Of a stretch of 51,431 bases of DNA, positions 20,666 through 31,595 are shown piece by piece; the first letter of the stretch is position 1; each line of letters starts with the position of its first letter. Made by a program: the position numbers and the translations under genes. Source of the stretch: Byssothecium circinans (Eukaryota; Ascomycota; Dothideomycetes; Pleosporales; Massarinaceae). Location: positions 1,451,959 through 1,503,389 of the forward strand of contig ML976980.1 of assembly GCA_010015675.1 (NCBI GenBank), read 5' to 3'. The notes under the pieces are model-generated. The model had not been told where the DNA came from. It worked only from the letters and a program-made list of their open reading frames with translations, and did no database searches.

Positions 20666-21772
20666 ATTGTTCTATTCATATTTTGCGCAGAAGAGGGAGA
20701 CGAATTTTATTTTTGCTTCTCTAGAGTTGGCGATACAGTAAAGATACTCAACTCGGCCAAGGTGGGCTTTTGATATCCATCGTTTTCCACCTCACGCATG
20801 AGGGCACGCGAGACAGAAGTGAGCACACAAATAGTAAAATTGCTATCTGATACGGGCTAATTAATATTCTAAAAATTGTAGAAGTGATGAGCCGAGGTTG
20901 CGTGCATGTCCTCTAACAGGTCGCATTGCTTCACCAACCTAGCGCGGTTTGAAACAGCCTTTGAAACTTCAACTTCACATCGGTCCCTCACAGCATTCTA
21001 TATATGTCCCTGAGAAATGAACTCTGGGTTTTAATTCGCTCCGTAATTAGTAATTCCTCGGTGACGAAGCTTCAGTGTGCCGTTGGTGCCGTCCTGCCAG
21101 TAGACTGTGTGGAGAGCCCCAGCGTAGTATTGCAACGAAACACGTCAGGTTTCCTGTTTGGCCGGGAGTCGAATACCCCACATGCTAAACAAAGTGTGCA
21201 CGCGTCGATCATTAATTAGATCAGAAAATTGTGCAAAGCAAGATGCTATCAACCAAATGCGATTTTACGAGCATTCAACAGCTCTTCAACATCGAACGAA
21301 CAGCGCAGAACGCGAGTAATACCTCGTCTTCATATGACAAATGATCTGAAGAGGAGCAACGAGGCATTGCTGATTGCCGTAGCAAGATGTGGCGATCGAT
21401 CGACCAAAATAGACCGTGCACAATGGTATCCAGTAGGACTCGACATGGGCATTAGCCTTGTAGTCGACCACCATGGTATGTTTGAGAGGTCTTAACAGAC
21501 AACCTGACACAACCGACAAAGTTTGTGTATTCTTAGTAGGGCGCGCTGGTAGCGTCGTAGGGAAGTGCTACGGGGCCTTTGTAAAGATAGACGAGGGCGG
21601 TAGAGCATTTATAAAGGCTTCCGCCTCACCTCCTCAGGACCCAGAATCACCAGCCCTTTTTGCATAACTCCAGCTCCTTCCTTTGCAAGTCGGAAATTTT
21701 CGTTCCTTTCAATTTATCAACACCTTTGCCACACAAACTCTTCAACCACAGATCTTTCCGTCTCACTTCAAG
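20666..21772. other. Intergenic region upstream of the secreted repeat protein
   Basis: Frames of 70-90 codons at 21004-21219 and 21229-21495 show no recognisable domain. The right end is the promoter of the repeat-protein gene. AT content is high around 20830-20890. Confidence 0.4.
21610..21617 (+). promoter_or_regulatory. TATA box candidate for the secreted repeat protein
   Basis: TATAAAGG lies 156 bp before the ATG at 21773, a reasonable spacing for a strongly expressed fungal gene with a CT-rich leader (21665-21760). Confidence 0.55.
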
Positions 21773-22563
21773 ATGCGATTCGCTGCCGCAACTCAGGCTG
21801 TCCTCATCGGTCTTCTGGCTTCTCAGCCTGCCTTGGCTGACTCTCCTGATCATGGCACAACTGGATTAACTCGCCGTTTCATTGTAAGTCTACCTTTACA
21901 GTTCCAGCCTGTTCGATAGCTAAACATTCACAGGGCGGCCTGACAAACGGTGCTACTATGTATGCCCACACGGCGCGTACAATCTTGGTGCCCCGAGAAG
22001 ACGACGATGACGAAGAGGAGGGGGCCGCAGCTTCTCAAGGACAGACTGGAGCCGACTCTACAGCTCCTCAAGGACAGCCTGGACCCAACTCTACAGCTCC
22101 TCAAGGACAGCCTGGACCCAACTCTACAGCTCCTCAAGGACAGCCTGGACCCAACTCTACAGCTCCTCAAGGACAGACTGGAGCCAACTCTACCGCAACT
22201 GTGGCAGAAGACGATGATGATGAGGAGGGAGCCGCGGGGGGAGAGGGTGCTGCTGCTGGTGGAGAGGATGACGACGACGAGGAGGGGACTGCGGCGGGAG
22301 AGGGTGCTGGGGCTGGTGGAGAGGGTGCTGCTGGTGGAGAGGAGGATGATGAGGAGGGGGCTGTGGCGGGAGAGGGTGCTGGGGCTGGTGGAGAGGGTGC
22401 TGCTGGTGGAGAGGAGGATGATGAGGAGGGGGCTGCGGCGGGAGAGGGTGCCGCGGCGGGTGGAGAGGCTGCTGGGGCCGGGGGAGAGGCTGTTGCAGCG
22501 GCAGAAGATGATGACGACGAGGAGGGTGCTGGTGCCGGTGGAGAGGAAGAAGACGATGACTAG
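21773..22563 (+). CDS. Secreted acidic Gly/Glu-rich tandem-repeat protein
   Basis: Two exons, 21773-21883 and 21934-22563, give 246 aa over a 50-nt GT-AG intron. A signal peptide is clear (MRFAAATQAVLIGLLASQPALA, positively charged start, hydrophobic core, Ala-x-Ala-type end). A dibasic site, TRRFI, at residues 33-37 could be cut by the Golgi protease Kex2. The mature part has two repeat zones. The first is an 11-residue unit STAPQGQPGPN repeated about four times (collagen- or wall-protein-like, with N-S-T glycosylation sequons). The second is a Gly/Ala/Glu/Asp zone with a 24-residue unit. No cysteine is present after the signal peptide, so it is not a hydrophobin or a disulfide-rich effector. 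A wall-associated or matrix role is inference from composition. Confidence 0.82.
22047..22194. repeat. 33-bp coding minisatellite, about 4.5 copies
   Basis: The unit (TCTACAGCTCCTCAAGGACA plus 13 more bases) encodes STAPQGQPGPN. The middle copies are nearly identical at the DNA level, and the first and last carry an A for P change (GQTGA). Near-identity suggests recent expansion or homogenisation. Confidence 0.88.
22292..22445. repeat. 72-bp coding direct repeat, two copies plus partial
   Basis: Two copies of a 24-codon unit (GEGAGAGGEGAAGGEEDDEE then GAVA or GAAA) differ at about one base. They lie in the acidic Gly-rich zone of the secreted protein. Confidence 0.82.
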
Positions 22564-24312
22564 AAGGAGCAGGGAGTGATAATTTGATAGTCCTTGGGCG
22601 TGGCGTTTTCAGTTACAGGCGAATGGAATAGTTTCTGATAGGGAGAGAAGACGGTGCACCATCTTTAGCAATACATATGGCAGAGTCTCGTGTTACAATT
22701 CCTTCTCACCGTCAGTGATTACTACTCCCTTCTGAGACGCTTGTGTCGAGGTACTAAACCCCGCAAGCCTGTTAGTCGAGGACGGCCAGATCCAAAAGCT
22801 TCCCGAGAGTCAAGGCAAAAGGCCTATTAAACGGAAACCGATGTAGGATGATGAGAATGCAGACCGGAGGATCAATGTTGAACGAAAGGTTGCCACGCGA
22901 TTGAAACAATTTTGCCGCACACCGAAATACTTCAGCTTATATTTACTTACCCCCAACGAAGCCCTTTTAACCTCTTCCTACTCCTGCGTAAAAGAGCAGG
23001 CCTTGCTTTACAATTCTATATTTGTTAAAGTTAAAGGAGGGTGATTAACGTGTTAGTTATTGTGGGTGGTCTTTGGTGAGAGAGTATTATGTGTGCGGGG
23101 AATTCTTTCAACCGCGTGGTTGCATAGGAGTAATGTCTCCGACGTTCGGATATCATACCGTCCGAAATCGGCTAGCGGTAGCGCGCTCTTTCCATGATGC
23201 CCGATGACTGCTGTGCTCCACGACCACGACACTCAACATAAAACGTAGCCCTCCCCTCGTACATCTCCATTGCCGACTCAACTTCCTCATGTCGAACCGC
23301 TGCCACTAGGTATCGTCATGATGACAAAGCCCACAGCGACAAAACAAAAAAGAGCCCGACGCGACTCTCGCACCACCGACGTCAACGCGGACGATGCAGC
23401 CTCCTCGACATCAAGTCGTCGTCAATACCAACCTATGGACGTAGATGACCGTCGTCCGCCGTCGAATTAGCCACTCAGACAGTTCATGGCCATGATGCAG
23501 GAGTGGCTGCATCGTCGTTGTTCGTATCGGCACTGACGCCCTTCTTGTCACATCGCGAATGCCGACTCCTGCTTCCTTGTCTGCCTCCCCGCCTATCCCA
23601 AGCAACCACAGGCATGTCAACCAGGACTTCTTTACCCTATGCGTCAAAGAACTTCCCCCGTCTATCTGCCTGTCATCCGCAGCATCGCTGGGCAAAGGCG
23701 TGTTTTCGTCAGGGTACACGCGGCATGTCCATCACGAAGCTTCAAGACGGCGGTGCGTGCCAAACGCCTGCTGATTCTTTGGTGAAGAGCGCCAATGGCG
23801 ATTGAAGGATCTGTATACCGTGTTTGGTAAGCTTCAATTTTAGCGGGGATTTCTACAGCATGATCAATCGCCCCTCCACACGAAGTGTTGCCGTACTTGC
23901 AGTTACCCCCATCCACCATCCTGATTTCATTTTTGGATTACAGGGCTTAGCTGTTGGCGGTCACATTTTCAAACCACCATGCTCGAGCCCATGTCCCTCG
24001 GGCACCGTTTGCCTATCCGGTCCATCTGCGCCCCGCTTTTCCCTTGTGGATAAGAGCTACACCTTCCTGTTCTCATGAACAATTCACTCGGCTTCTTGGA
24101 GAAGCATCAATTTCTTACTGTGAACAGACATTCAGCTTCTCCAAGAGGCAGCTGGTCGCTTTGCCTAATTTCACGACCCCTTCTTCCCTCACCTGCCGTG
24201 CAACCATTCGAGGCTAGACTCACGCGGCAGGTACGCCTCCTTTGCCACATTGTACTTCTCAAGCCTTTATAATTACTACTCAGCCCCAGAACGCCTCAAC
24301 TTTACCTTCAGC
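22564..24312. other. 1.75-kb intergenic region without a supported gene
   Basis: Plus-strand frames at 23270-23470 (with a Lys/Arg-rich start) and 23503-23805 are short, lack known domains and are not joined by good splice sites. TTTATAAT near 24268 may serve as a TATA element for the following gene. I see no transposon ends. Confidence 0.4.
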
Positions 24313-25897
24313 ATGGGAAATCCACTGCTACTGGTACTAGGCTTGGCCTTCACGGTGAGTACCTCTGTTCTGCTACTCTCCAGACAAGCAAGCCGCGATG
24401 TAATTCTCAACCGACTGCGCTTTCGGCGTCGACGGGGTTCTGGTTCCAAGACCCCACCTCGTTCTCTATCGCCTGGAAAGGACCAGCCAAAGGAAGTTGA
24501 ATGTCCAGACTATTCCGCCATCTATCCGCCATCACGACGATTCGTCCTGGCCGAAACTCCAGGCCTTTCCTCAAAACTCAGAAAGACCAAGGCACAGATA
24601 ATAGCTACACCCGAGAAGAAGGAAAGCCTGCCAATTACTACGGAGCTCAATGATGTAAAGAAAACCATGTACACTCCATGCGAATTTTCGGTGGAAGAAA
24701 TCAGCACACTTGGAGATTTCCCGGACTACGCCGCTTTGAGTGGCGTCCCTCTTCCCCAACCATACCATGGATTCGACATCAACAAGGCAAAACCGAGACC
24801 TTATAGGCCATTTCGTTGGGCCTACCATCAGACTATGGGTACGTACAGTCTGGGAACTCCTCAAACGTCTGCTAATTATCATTAGCTCTGACGAAGATGG
24901 AGCCAGATTGGTGGCTTGAGCTCGAGAATACGTACGCTAAGCGCATTAAGGAACGTCAGGAACTTTTTGCAAAGCATGGCACGAGTGTCATGGACGCACT
25001 ACCAGGTTCTCAATTTGCCTGCAAGGAATTGATGGAGATGTCGCTACAGTTCCTGTGCGCACGCTATCCGCACTACTTCCGCCTGGACCAGGAGGCGATG
25101 GTATTCTTCAACGACATATTGCACACAGAAACCGACCTCAACACTACGCACCCACTACACGTGCTATTGAACAACGTTCCAGAGGACTACGCCATCATGA
25201 TGCGAGATGCAGACAATGGCTACTACACCTTCCGAGCGGGCATAATCTGCAGCGCATTGGGCTGGAATTTGGGTACAAAGATTGGGCTGTCGCTCTCCGA
25301 AATCCATAAGCCGATACCGGATTATAAGGAGAAGATGCAGTTTTCAATGGACAGGCAAGTTTCACGACGCTTAGCCCCGACTTTCGAAGGTGGTACAAGA
25401 ACTGATGTTCCGATAGGTATTTCACAAAGAAGCCCACCGACAAGGCCATCCAGCGCGGTTCATGGGGCTTAGAAGTCGATCAGCCGCTCTACATGCCGCC
25501 CGGCGATCTGCACGAAAATCATCGTGACGTGCAGATGGCCGATCTCGATATTTCGCGCTGTCATCTGCGCGTTGACTGGCAGACGTTGCGGCGAATGCCA
25601 CTGTCAGGTGCTGTGGTGTTCAACTTCAAGGCGCTGTTCACCCCGATCCAGGACTTCCGTGACGAGCCGTTTGTGCCAGCTCTGGTCTTGAAGGTCTTGA
25701 ACGAGGGCAAGCGCAACTTGATGGAGTACAAAAATACTTGGCATGTGGAGCATGTGGTGAAGCCGGCTTTGGAGCAGTATGCGAAAGAACAGGTGGAGAA
25801 GGGCTGGGTGCCTGCAGATTGGGATGTGCATACGCTCGATGAGAGTCCATGGTATCCGGGTTGGGAAGAGAAATGGCATCGCGACCAGGGATTCTGA
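24313..25897 (+). CDS. DUF3445 / haem-dependent oxidative N-demethylase-like protein, membrane anchored
   Basis: Three exons, 24313-24838, 24886-25354 and 25417-25897, give 491 aa. The second intron is GC-AG: donor AG|GCAAGT, acceptor ATAG|G, 62 nt. The frame across it reads SMDRYFTKKPTD. The N-terminus has a hydrophobic segment (NPLLLVLGLAFTVSTSVLLL, residues 3-22) that should anchor it in a membrane. The DUF3445 signature follows: the YHQTM...LTKMEPDWWLELENTY block, LPGSQFACKELMEM, FLCARYPHYF, then a C-terminal half with YMPPGDLHENHRDVQMADLD. Related bacterial alpha subunits (HODM) bind haem and demethylate amines. The fungal substrate is unknown, so only the family is claimed. Confidence 0.85.
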
Positions 25898-26891
25898 TTG
25901 TCTACCATCACGTTCCACGAGTGTGGATGTACTTACGGCCACAATGGCATAGAAGCATTCGGTGGTACCTATCGGTGACTTCCCAGGACAAAAAACATTT
26001 CTCATTTCTTGCTCACAATGTGTCCTGACTTCTCTACGCCGCGGCGATACATAAATATCTCCTTGGCGCCCCCGCCACTACGACGTTTGTATTGAGATCT
26101 GCACAGCCGTTGCAATGTAGTGGATGGGCAGTGATCATAAGCCCTAGGTGTGCCGTTTGGAGAGCTCCGCCACGACGTGACGCGTATTTAGTTCAGGGGC
26201 CATTATCGACAGAATTTTGCATCTCGATGTGAACTTTGAAGCTACCACAGGGTGGCTAGATGAACTTCAGTTACGTGTAAATAATATCTTTACTTTGCAA
26301 TGATAATAGAGGACGGTCCACGGGTGTCTAGCGCACACGTGATTGATGGTCCACCTCCACAACGTGGCACGCCGCGTCCTGATATGTTGAACGATTCAAC
26401 AATAATTGCATCGCGGTACCACATTGCACCTTTGCGGCATTGCAGTGGATCTTGCGATACTTGAACCGGGGGAGACAACGCGGCAAGGGTGTCACCGCGC
26501 GCTTACGACTGCGTGGATTCCCGGAGTCCGTGCCTCCTCTGCCTCCCTCTAAGCCTCCCCAATCGTTCGCTCTAGCATAATCCCAATTACCATCTGCACA
26601 CACACACCTACTGTCGCTGCCTCTGTTTGCTGCTCGCACCACCTTCACCTTCACCTGCACATTGATCGCGCCTCCGTGCCCAATCCGTCTTTCGAAACGT
26701 TGGCCAAGACTGCGGAGCTTCGGAGGCTGTGTTGAAGAGACGGACGAGTCTTGCGCTTCTCGACACCCCCGACACCCCCGAACGCGCAACGAGATTCATA
26801 AAAGAGGAGGCTCGCTGTCTAAACAAACTGGATGATCCGGGCATCATAGGAGACAGAGGAGAGATACGCGCCCTCAATTCATTTGGCCGCA
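25898..26891. other. Promoter and 5' leader region of DRS2
   Basis: About 1 kb. CATAAAAG at 26798-26805 could be a weak TATA element, 90 bp before the ATG, although housekeeping genes often lack one. Minus-strand frames of 100-150 codons show no support. Confidence 0.4.
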
Positions 26892-29800
26892 ATGGCCGGT
26901 CGGCCACCAGGACCGCCGCCGTCTCACAGCGAGAACCTCATCGACTTCGATGACCATCAGCCCACCTACTACTCCTCCGGCGCGCGACCCCCCGTGAATG
27001 ATGACGACTTACTTCACCGATATGACATAAACAATTCCGATACGCCGCAGGGCCGGCCTTCAGTATCCTATGATGACTTTGTGGGGGGAGGCAGGTCGAC
27101 CACAGGTCTGCCGGGAGGGCCAGGCGCTCTGCCGGCGGGGGAGGTGCCGTATTCGACAGGCGGGTCGAGACTGTACTCGCAGACATCGGACCTGCACAAC
27201 TACCAAAGATACTCGGATGCTGAGATACCAGCCGACGATAACCAGTCGGCGCAAGGATACTATGCCGGGGGCAGCTACGAGACTCCGGCGGGCATGGGCC
27301 GCTCCCAGTCTAAGAAGGCTAATAGGAATAGCGTTCTCAGCCTGGGCGGAGGCATAACTGGTCGCGTCAAGACCATGCTGGGACAAAGACCAGAGTACTC
27401 GGAAATGGACCTTCCCTTGACCGACAACGCTGCCCAACAAGGTGCGACAGAGCGTGGCGCTGCATTTGACGATGGTGGCTCGACGAAGAAGCGAAAGTCG
27501 GGCACCTTCAAATTTGGGTTTGGACGAGGAGCACCAGATCCGTCAACCTTGGGCCCCAGGATAATCCACCTAAACAATCCCCCAGCGAATTCACAAAACA
27601 AATACGTCGACAATCACATCTCGACCGCAAAGTACAACATCTTCACTTTCTTGCCAAAGTTTCTCTATGAACAATTCTCCAAATACGCCAACTTGTTCTT
27701 CTTGTTCACAGCGATTCTACAGCAGATTCCAGGAATCTCTCCCACGAAGCGATACACTACTATCGTCCCCCTTGGTGTGGTGTTGATGGTGTCGGCCGTT
27801 AAGGAATATGTGGAGGATTACAGGAGAAAACAGTCCGACTCGATATTGAACAATTCAAGAGCACAAGTACTGAAGGGCTCCACCTTTCAGGACACCAAAT
27901 GGATTAACGTCGCTGTGGGAGACATCATTCGCGTTGAGTCGGAACAGCCGTTCCCCGCCGACATTGTTTTGCTGGCCTCGTCGGAACCGGAAGCGCTGTG
28001 TTATATTGAGACCGCTAATCTGGACGGTGAGACGAACTTGAAGATCAAGCAAGGTATTCCAGAGACCGCGGACCTGGTCAGTCCAGCCGAGCTGGGCCGT
28101 TTAGGGGGGAGGATAAAGTCGGAACAACCAAACAGCAGCCTCTATACCTACGAAGCGACAATGACAATTGCAGCCGGCGGAGGGGAGAAGGAGCTGCCGC
28201 TGCAACCAGATCAGTTGCTGTTACGTGGAGCCACCCTTCGGAACACACCGTGGATCCACGGCGTGGTAGTCTTTACCGGACACGAGACCAAGCTCATGAG
28301 GAATGCGACAGCTACGCCTATCAAAACTACTGCGGTTGAGAGAATGGTCAACAAACAGATTCTCATGCTTGTATGTGTCCTCATGGGACTCAGTATCATA
28401 AGTTCTGTCGGAGATGTTCTTATTCGAACGATCAAAGGTGAGACTCTCGGCTACCTTCGATACGAAAGTTTCAATGGCGCGTCGCAATTCTTCTTGGATC
28501 TACTGACGTACTGGGTCTTGTACTCCAACTTGGTTCCGATCTCGCTGTTCGTCACGATTGAGATTGTCAAATACTGGACAGGCACCTTGATTGATTCGGA
28601 TCTCGACATTTATTACGAACCCAGCGATACGCCCGCAAATTGCCGTACTTCGTCTTTAGTGGAAGAGTTGGGTCAGATTGAATACATCTTCTCCGACAAG
28701 ACCGGCACCTTGACACAAAACATCATGGAGTTCAGACAGGCATCCATTGCTGGTATTCAGTACTCAAACGAGGTCCCCGAGGATCGGAGGGCTACGTTTG
28801 AAGATGGCATGGAGGTCGGTATCCACGACTTTGCTAAACTGGAGGAGAACCGGAAGACCCATCGCAACCGCGACATCATCCACCATTTCTTGGTACTGCT
28901 CTCAACGTGCCATACCGTCATCCCGGAAAAGAAGGGTGAAAAGTCGGAGATCAAGTATCAAGCAGCTTCGCCTGATGAAGGCGCGCTAGTTGAAGGAGCT
29001 GTACAATTGGGTTACAGGTTCGTCGCCCGTAAACCTCGCGCCGTCCGGATCCTGGTCGATGGGCGAGAATCTGAATACGAACTACTGGCCGTTTGTGAAT
29101 TCAATTCGACGAGGAAGAGAATGTCCACCATTTTTCGCACGCCAGAGGGCAAAGTCGTGTGCTACACCAAAGGTGCAGACACCGTCATCCTGGAAAGACT
29201 CTCCAAGGACAACCACTTTACTGAGGTTACTTTGACTCATCTTGAGGAGTACGCTGCCGAGGGACTTCGTACGCTCTGCTTGGCCATGCGTGAGGTTCCA
29301 GAACACGAGTGGCAGGAGTGGTACAAGATCTTCAACCAGGCTCAGACAACTGTTAGCGGAAATCGAGCCGAAGAGCTGGACAAGGCTGCCGAACTGATTG
29401 AGCACGATTTGACTCTACTGGGTGCAACTGCGATTGAAGACAAGCTTCAAGACGGAGTTCCGGATACAATCGCCACTTTGCAGACTGCTGGCATCAAGAT
29501 TTGGGTACTGACTGGGGATCGTCAGGAAACGGCCATCAATATTGGCATGAGTTGCAAGCTGATTAGCGAGGACATGAGCTTACTTATTGTCAACGAAGAG
29601 AACAAGGATGCGACGCGCGACAACATCCAGAAAAAGCTGCATGCCGTTGAAAGTCAGGGCGTTGGCGGCGCGGAACAAGATGTGCTTGCCCTCGTTATTG
29701 ATGGCAAGTCCCTTACATATGCTTTGGAACGCGATCTGGAGAAACAGTTCCTGGACTTGGCTGTCAAGTGCAAGGCTGTCATCTGCTGTCGTGTGTCGCC

Positions 29801-31012
29801 GCTGCAAAAAGCTCTAGTCGTCAAGCTAGTGAAACGTCATCTCAAGGCCATTCTCCTCGCTATCGGCGACGGCGCCAACGATGTTTCTATGATTCAGGCT
29901 GCGCATGTCGGTATCGGTATCAGCGGTATGGAAGGTCTCCAAGCTGCTCGAAGCGCAGATATTGCCATTGGCCAATTCCGCTATCTTCGCAAACTCCTCC
30001 TCGTCCACGGCGCCTGGAGCTACCACCGTATCAGCAAGGTCATTTTGTATTCGTTTTACAAAAATATCGCGCTGTTCATGACGCAGTTCTGGTATTCGGG
30101 ACAAAACGCTTTCTCCGGGCAGATCATCTACGAGTCTTGGACACTCACCTTTTACAACGTCTTCTTCACCGCTGCCCCGCCTTTTGTGCTGGGTATCTTT
30201 GATCAATATGTCAGTGCTCGCCTCCTGGACCGATACCCACAGCTCTACCGCCTCACACAATCCGGCACCTTCTTCAAGATGCACTCATTCTGGTCTTGGG
30301 TTGCAAATGGCTTCTACCACTCCCTCATCTTGTACTACGCATCCCAGGCATTTATCCTATGGGACTGGCCGCAATCCGATGGTCTCAACGCAGGTCATTG
30401 GGTCTGGGGATCAGCACTCTACACGGCCGCCCTTGCCACTGTACTGCTCAAGGCAGCGCTCATCACCAATCTCTGGACGAAGTACGCCGTGCTCGCCATC
30501 CCAGGCTCCATGGCACTCTGGTTCATTCTCTTCCCCGCTTACGCCATCGTAGCACCCAAGCTCAACATCTCAACCGAGTATATCGGCGTCATCCAGCGCC
30601 TGTTCCCAGACCTGAGGTTCTGGGCCATGGTCTGCGTTCTTCCCCCCCTCTGCCTGATTAGAGATTTTACGTGGAAATATGTTAAGAGGATGTACTTTCC
30701 CCAGAGTTACCATCATGTGCAAGAGATTCAAAAGTATAATATTCAGGACTATAGACCTCGGTACGTTATTTATCCCCTTCCTCCTCCTCTTTCTTTCTCG
30801 TTTTCTCCTGGAGACTGTTGCTGATGACGCTTGTTTGCAGAATGGAACAGTTCCAAAAAGCTATCCGCAAAGTACGCCAAGTACAGCGCATGCGCAAACA
30901 GCGCGGCTATGCCTTTTCGCAGACCGATGAGTCGCAGGCCCGCGTCCTACAGGCGTATGATACTACGCGGGAGCGCGATCGCTATGGGCATATGGCGAGT
31001 TCTAGGAGGTAG
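26892..31012 (+). CDS. DRS2: P4-type ATPase, phospholipid flippase of the Drs2 family
   Basis: Exon 26892-30760 and a short last exon 30841-31012 give 1346 aa; the only intron is 80 nt near the 3' end. It should move phosphatidylserine or phosphatidylethanolamine from the lumenal to the cytosolic leaflet of trans-Golgi membranes, together with a Cdc50-type beta subunit. Motifs are complete: DGETNLK near residue 378 (actuator), the phosphorylation site SDKTGTLTQN with Asp602, KGADTVIL in the nucleotide domain, LTGDRQETAINI, and GDGANDVSMIQ near residue 992. The transmembrane pairs and the acidic N-terminal tail (ENLIDFDD) fit Drs2 rather than Neo1 or Dnf1. The C-terminal tail ends with a basic QRMRKQRGYAFSQTDESQ segment of the regulatory kind. 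Confidence 0.95.
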
Positions 31013-31595
31013 TTTGCGTTTACTGTATTTGTCTATGATGGTTCGTGTTTTATTTTACTTTCTTTTCTCTTTTGCATTCCGACTCAAAACTCATCCCTGG
31101 GATCTTTGCTTGGCGTTTCTCCTCCATTGGTGAGGGGGGTTTCGGTACATGGCGTAGGGAATTCTTGGGACGATTCTTCATGTGTGTTTGTGTCGTTTTT
31201 CTTCTTCTCTCTTCTTAGTGTTTGGAAGGGAGTGGGATGGGATGGAATGGGAGATGAGGGATGGGGTAGAAAGGAGAGAGTGTGGAAGGAAGGTCTGGCA
31301 GTATGTATGTCTTATGCAAGTGGAGGTACGAGTACAACTGCACGATTGTCTGTTACAAGGGATGATATCGAGACAATCCACCCTGAATTGTCTATGTGAA
31401 CTTTCTTTCAACTCCCCACGTTGTGAGCAGCAAGTGAGTGTGCACGGACCACCGAACTTTAGGCGATTTCAACATCCCACTTTGAAGCGTTCGTTCCCCA
31501 CCAAAGACGCGAACCACACGCCATCACTCTCGGCCGCCCCTTAGCTGTCCCCGCCATTGTTCGCAGATGGATGCAAGATAGCACATACGTCCAAC
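31013..31595. other. Intergenic region DRS2-SRP72
   Basis: Holds the DRS2 3' flank and the SRP72 promoter. It includes a purine-rich patch (GGGATGGGATGGAATGGGAG near 31230). No gene seen. Confidence 0.4.

Noticed and set aside
23270..23805. Possible small plus-strand gene (frames at 23270-23470 and 23503-23805)
   Set aside because: Frames stop and shift without good introns, there is no homologous motif, and the coding signal is weak.
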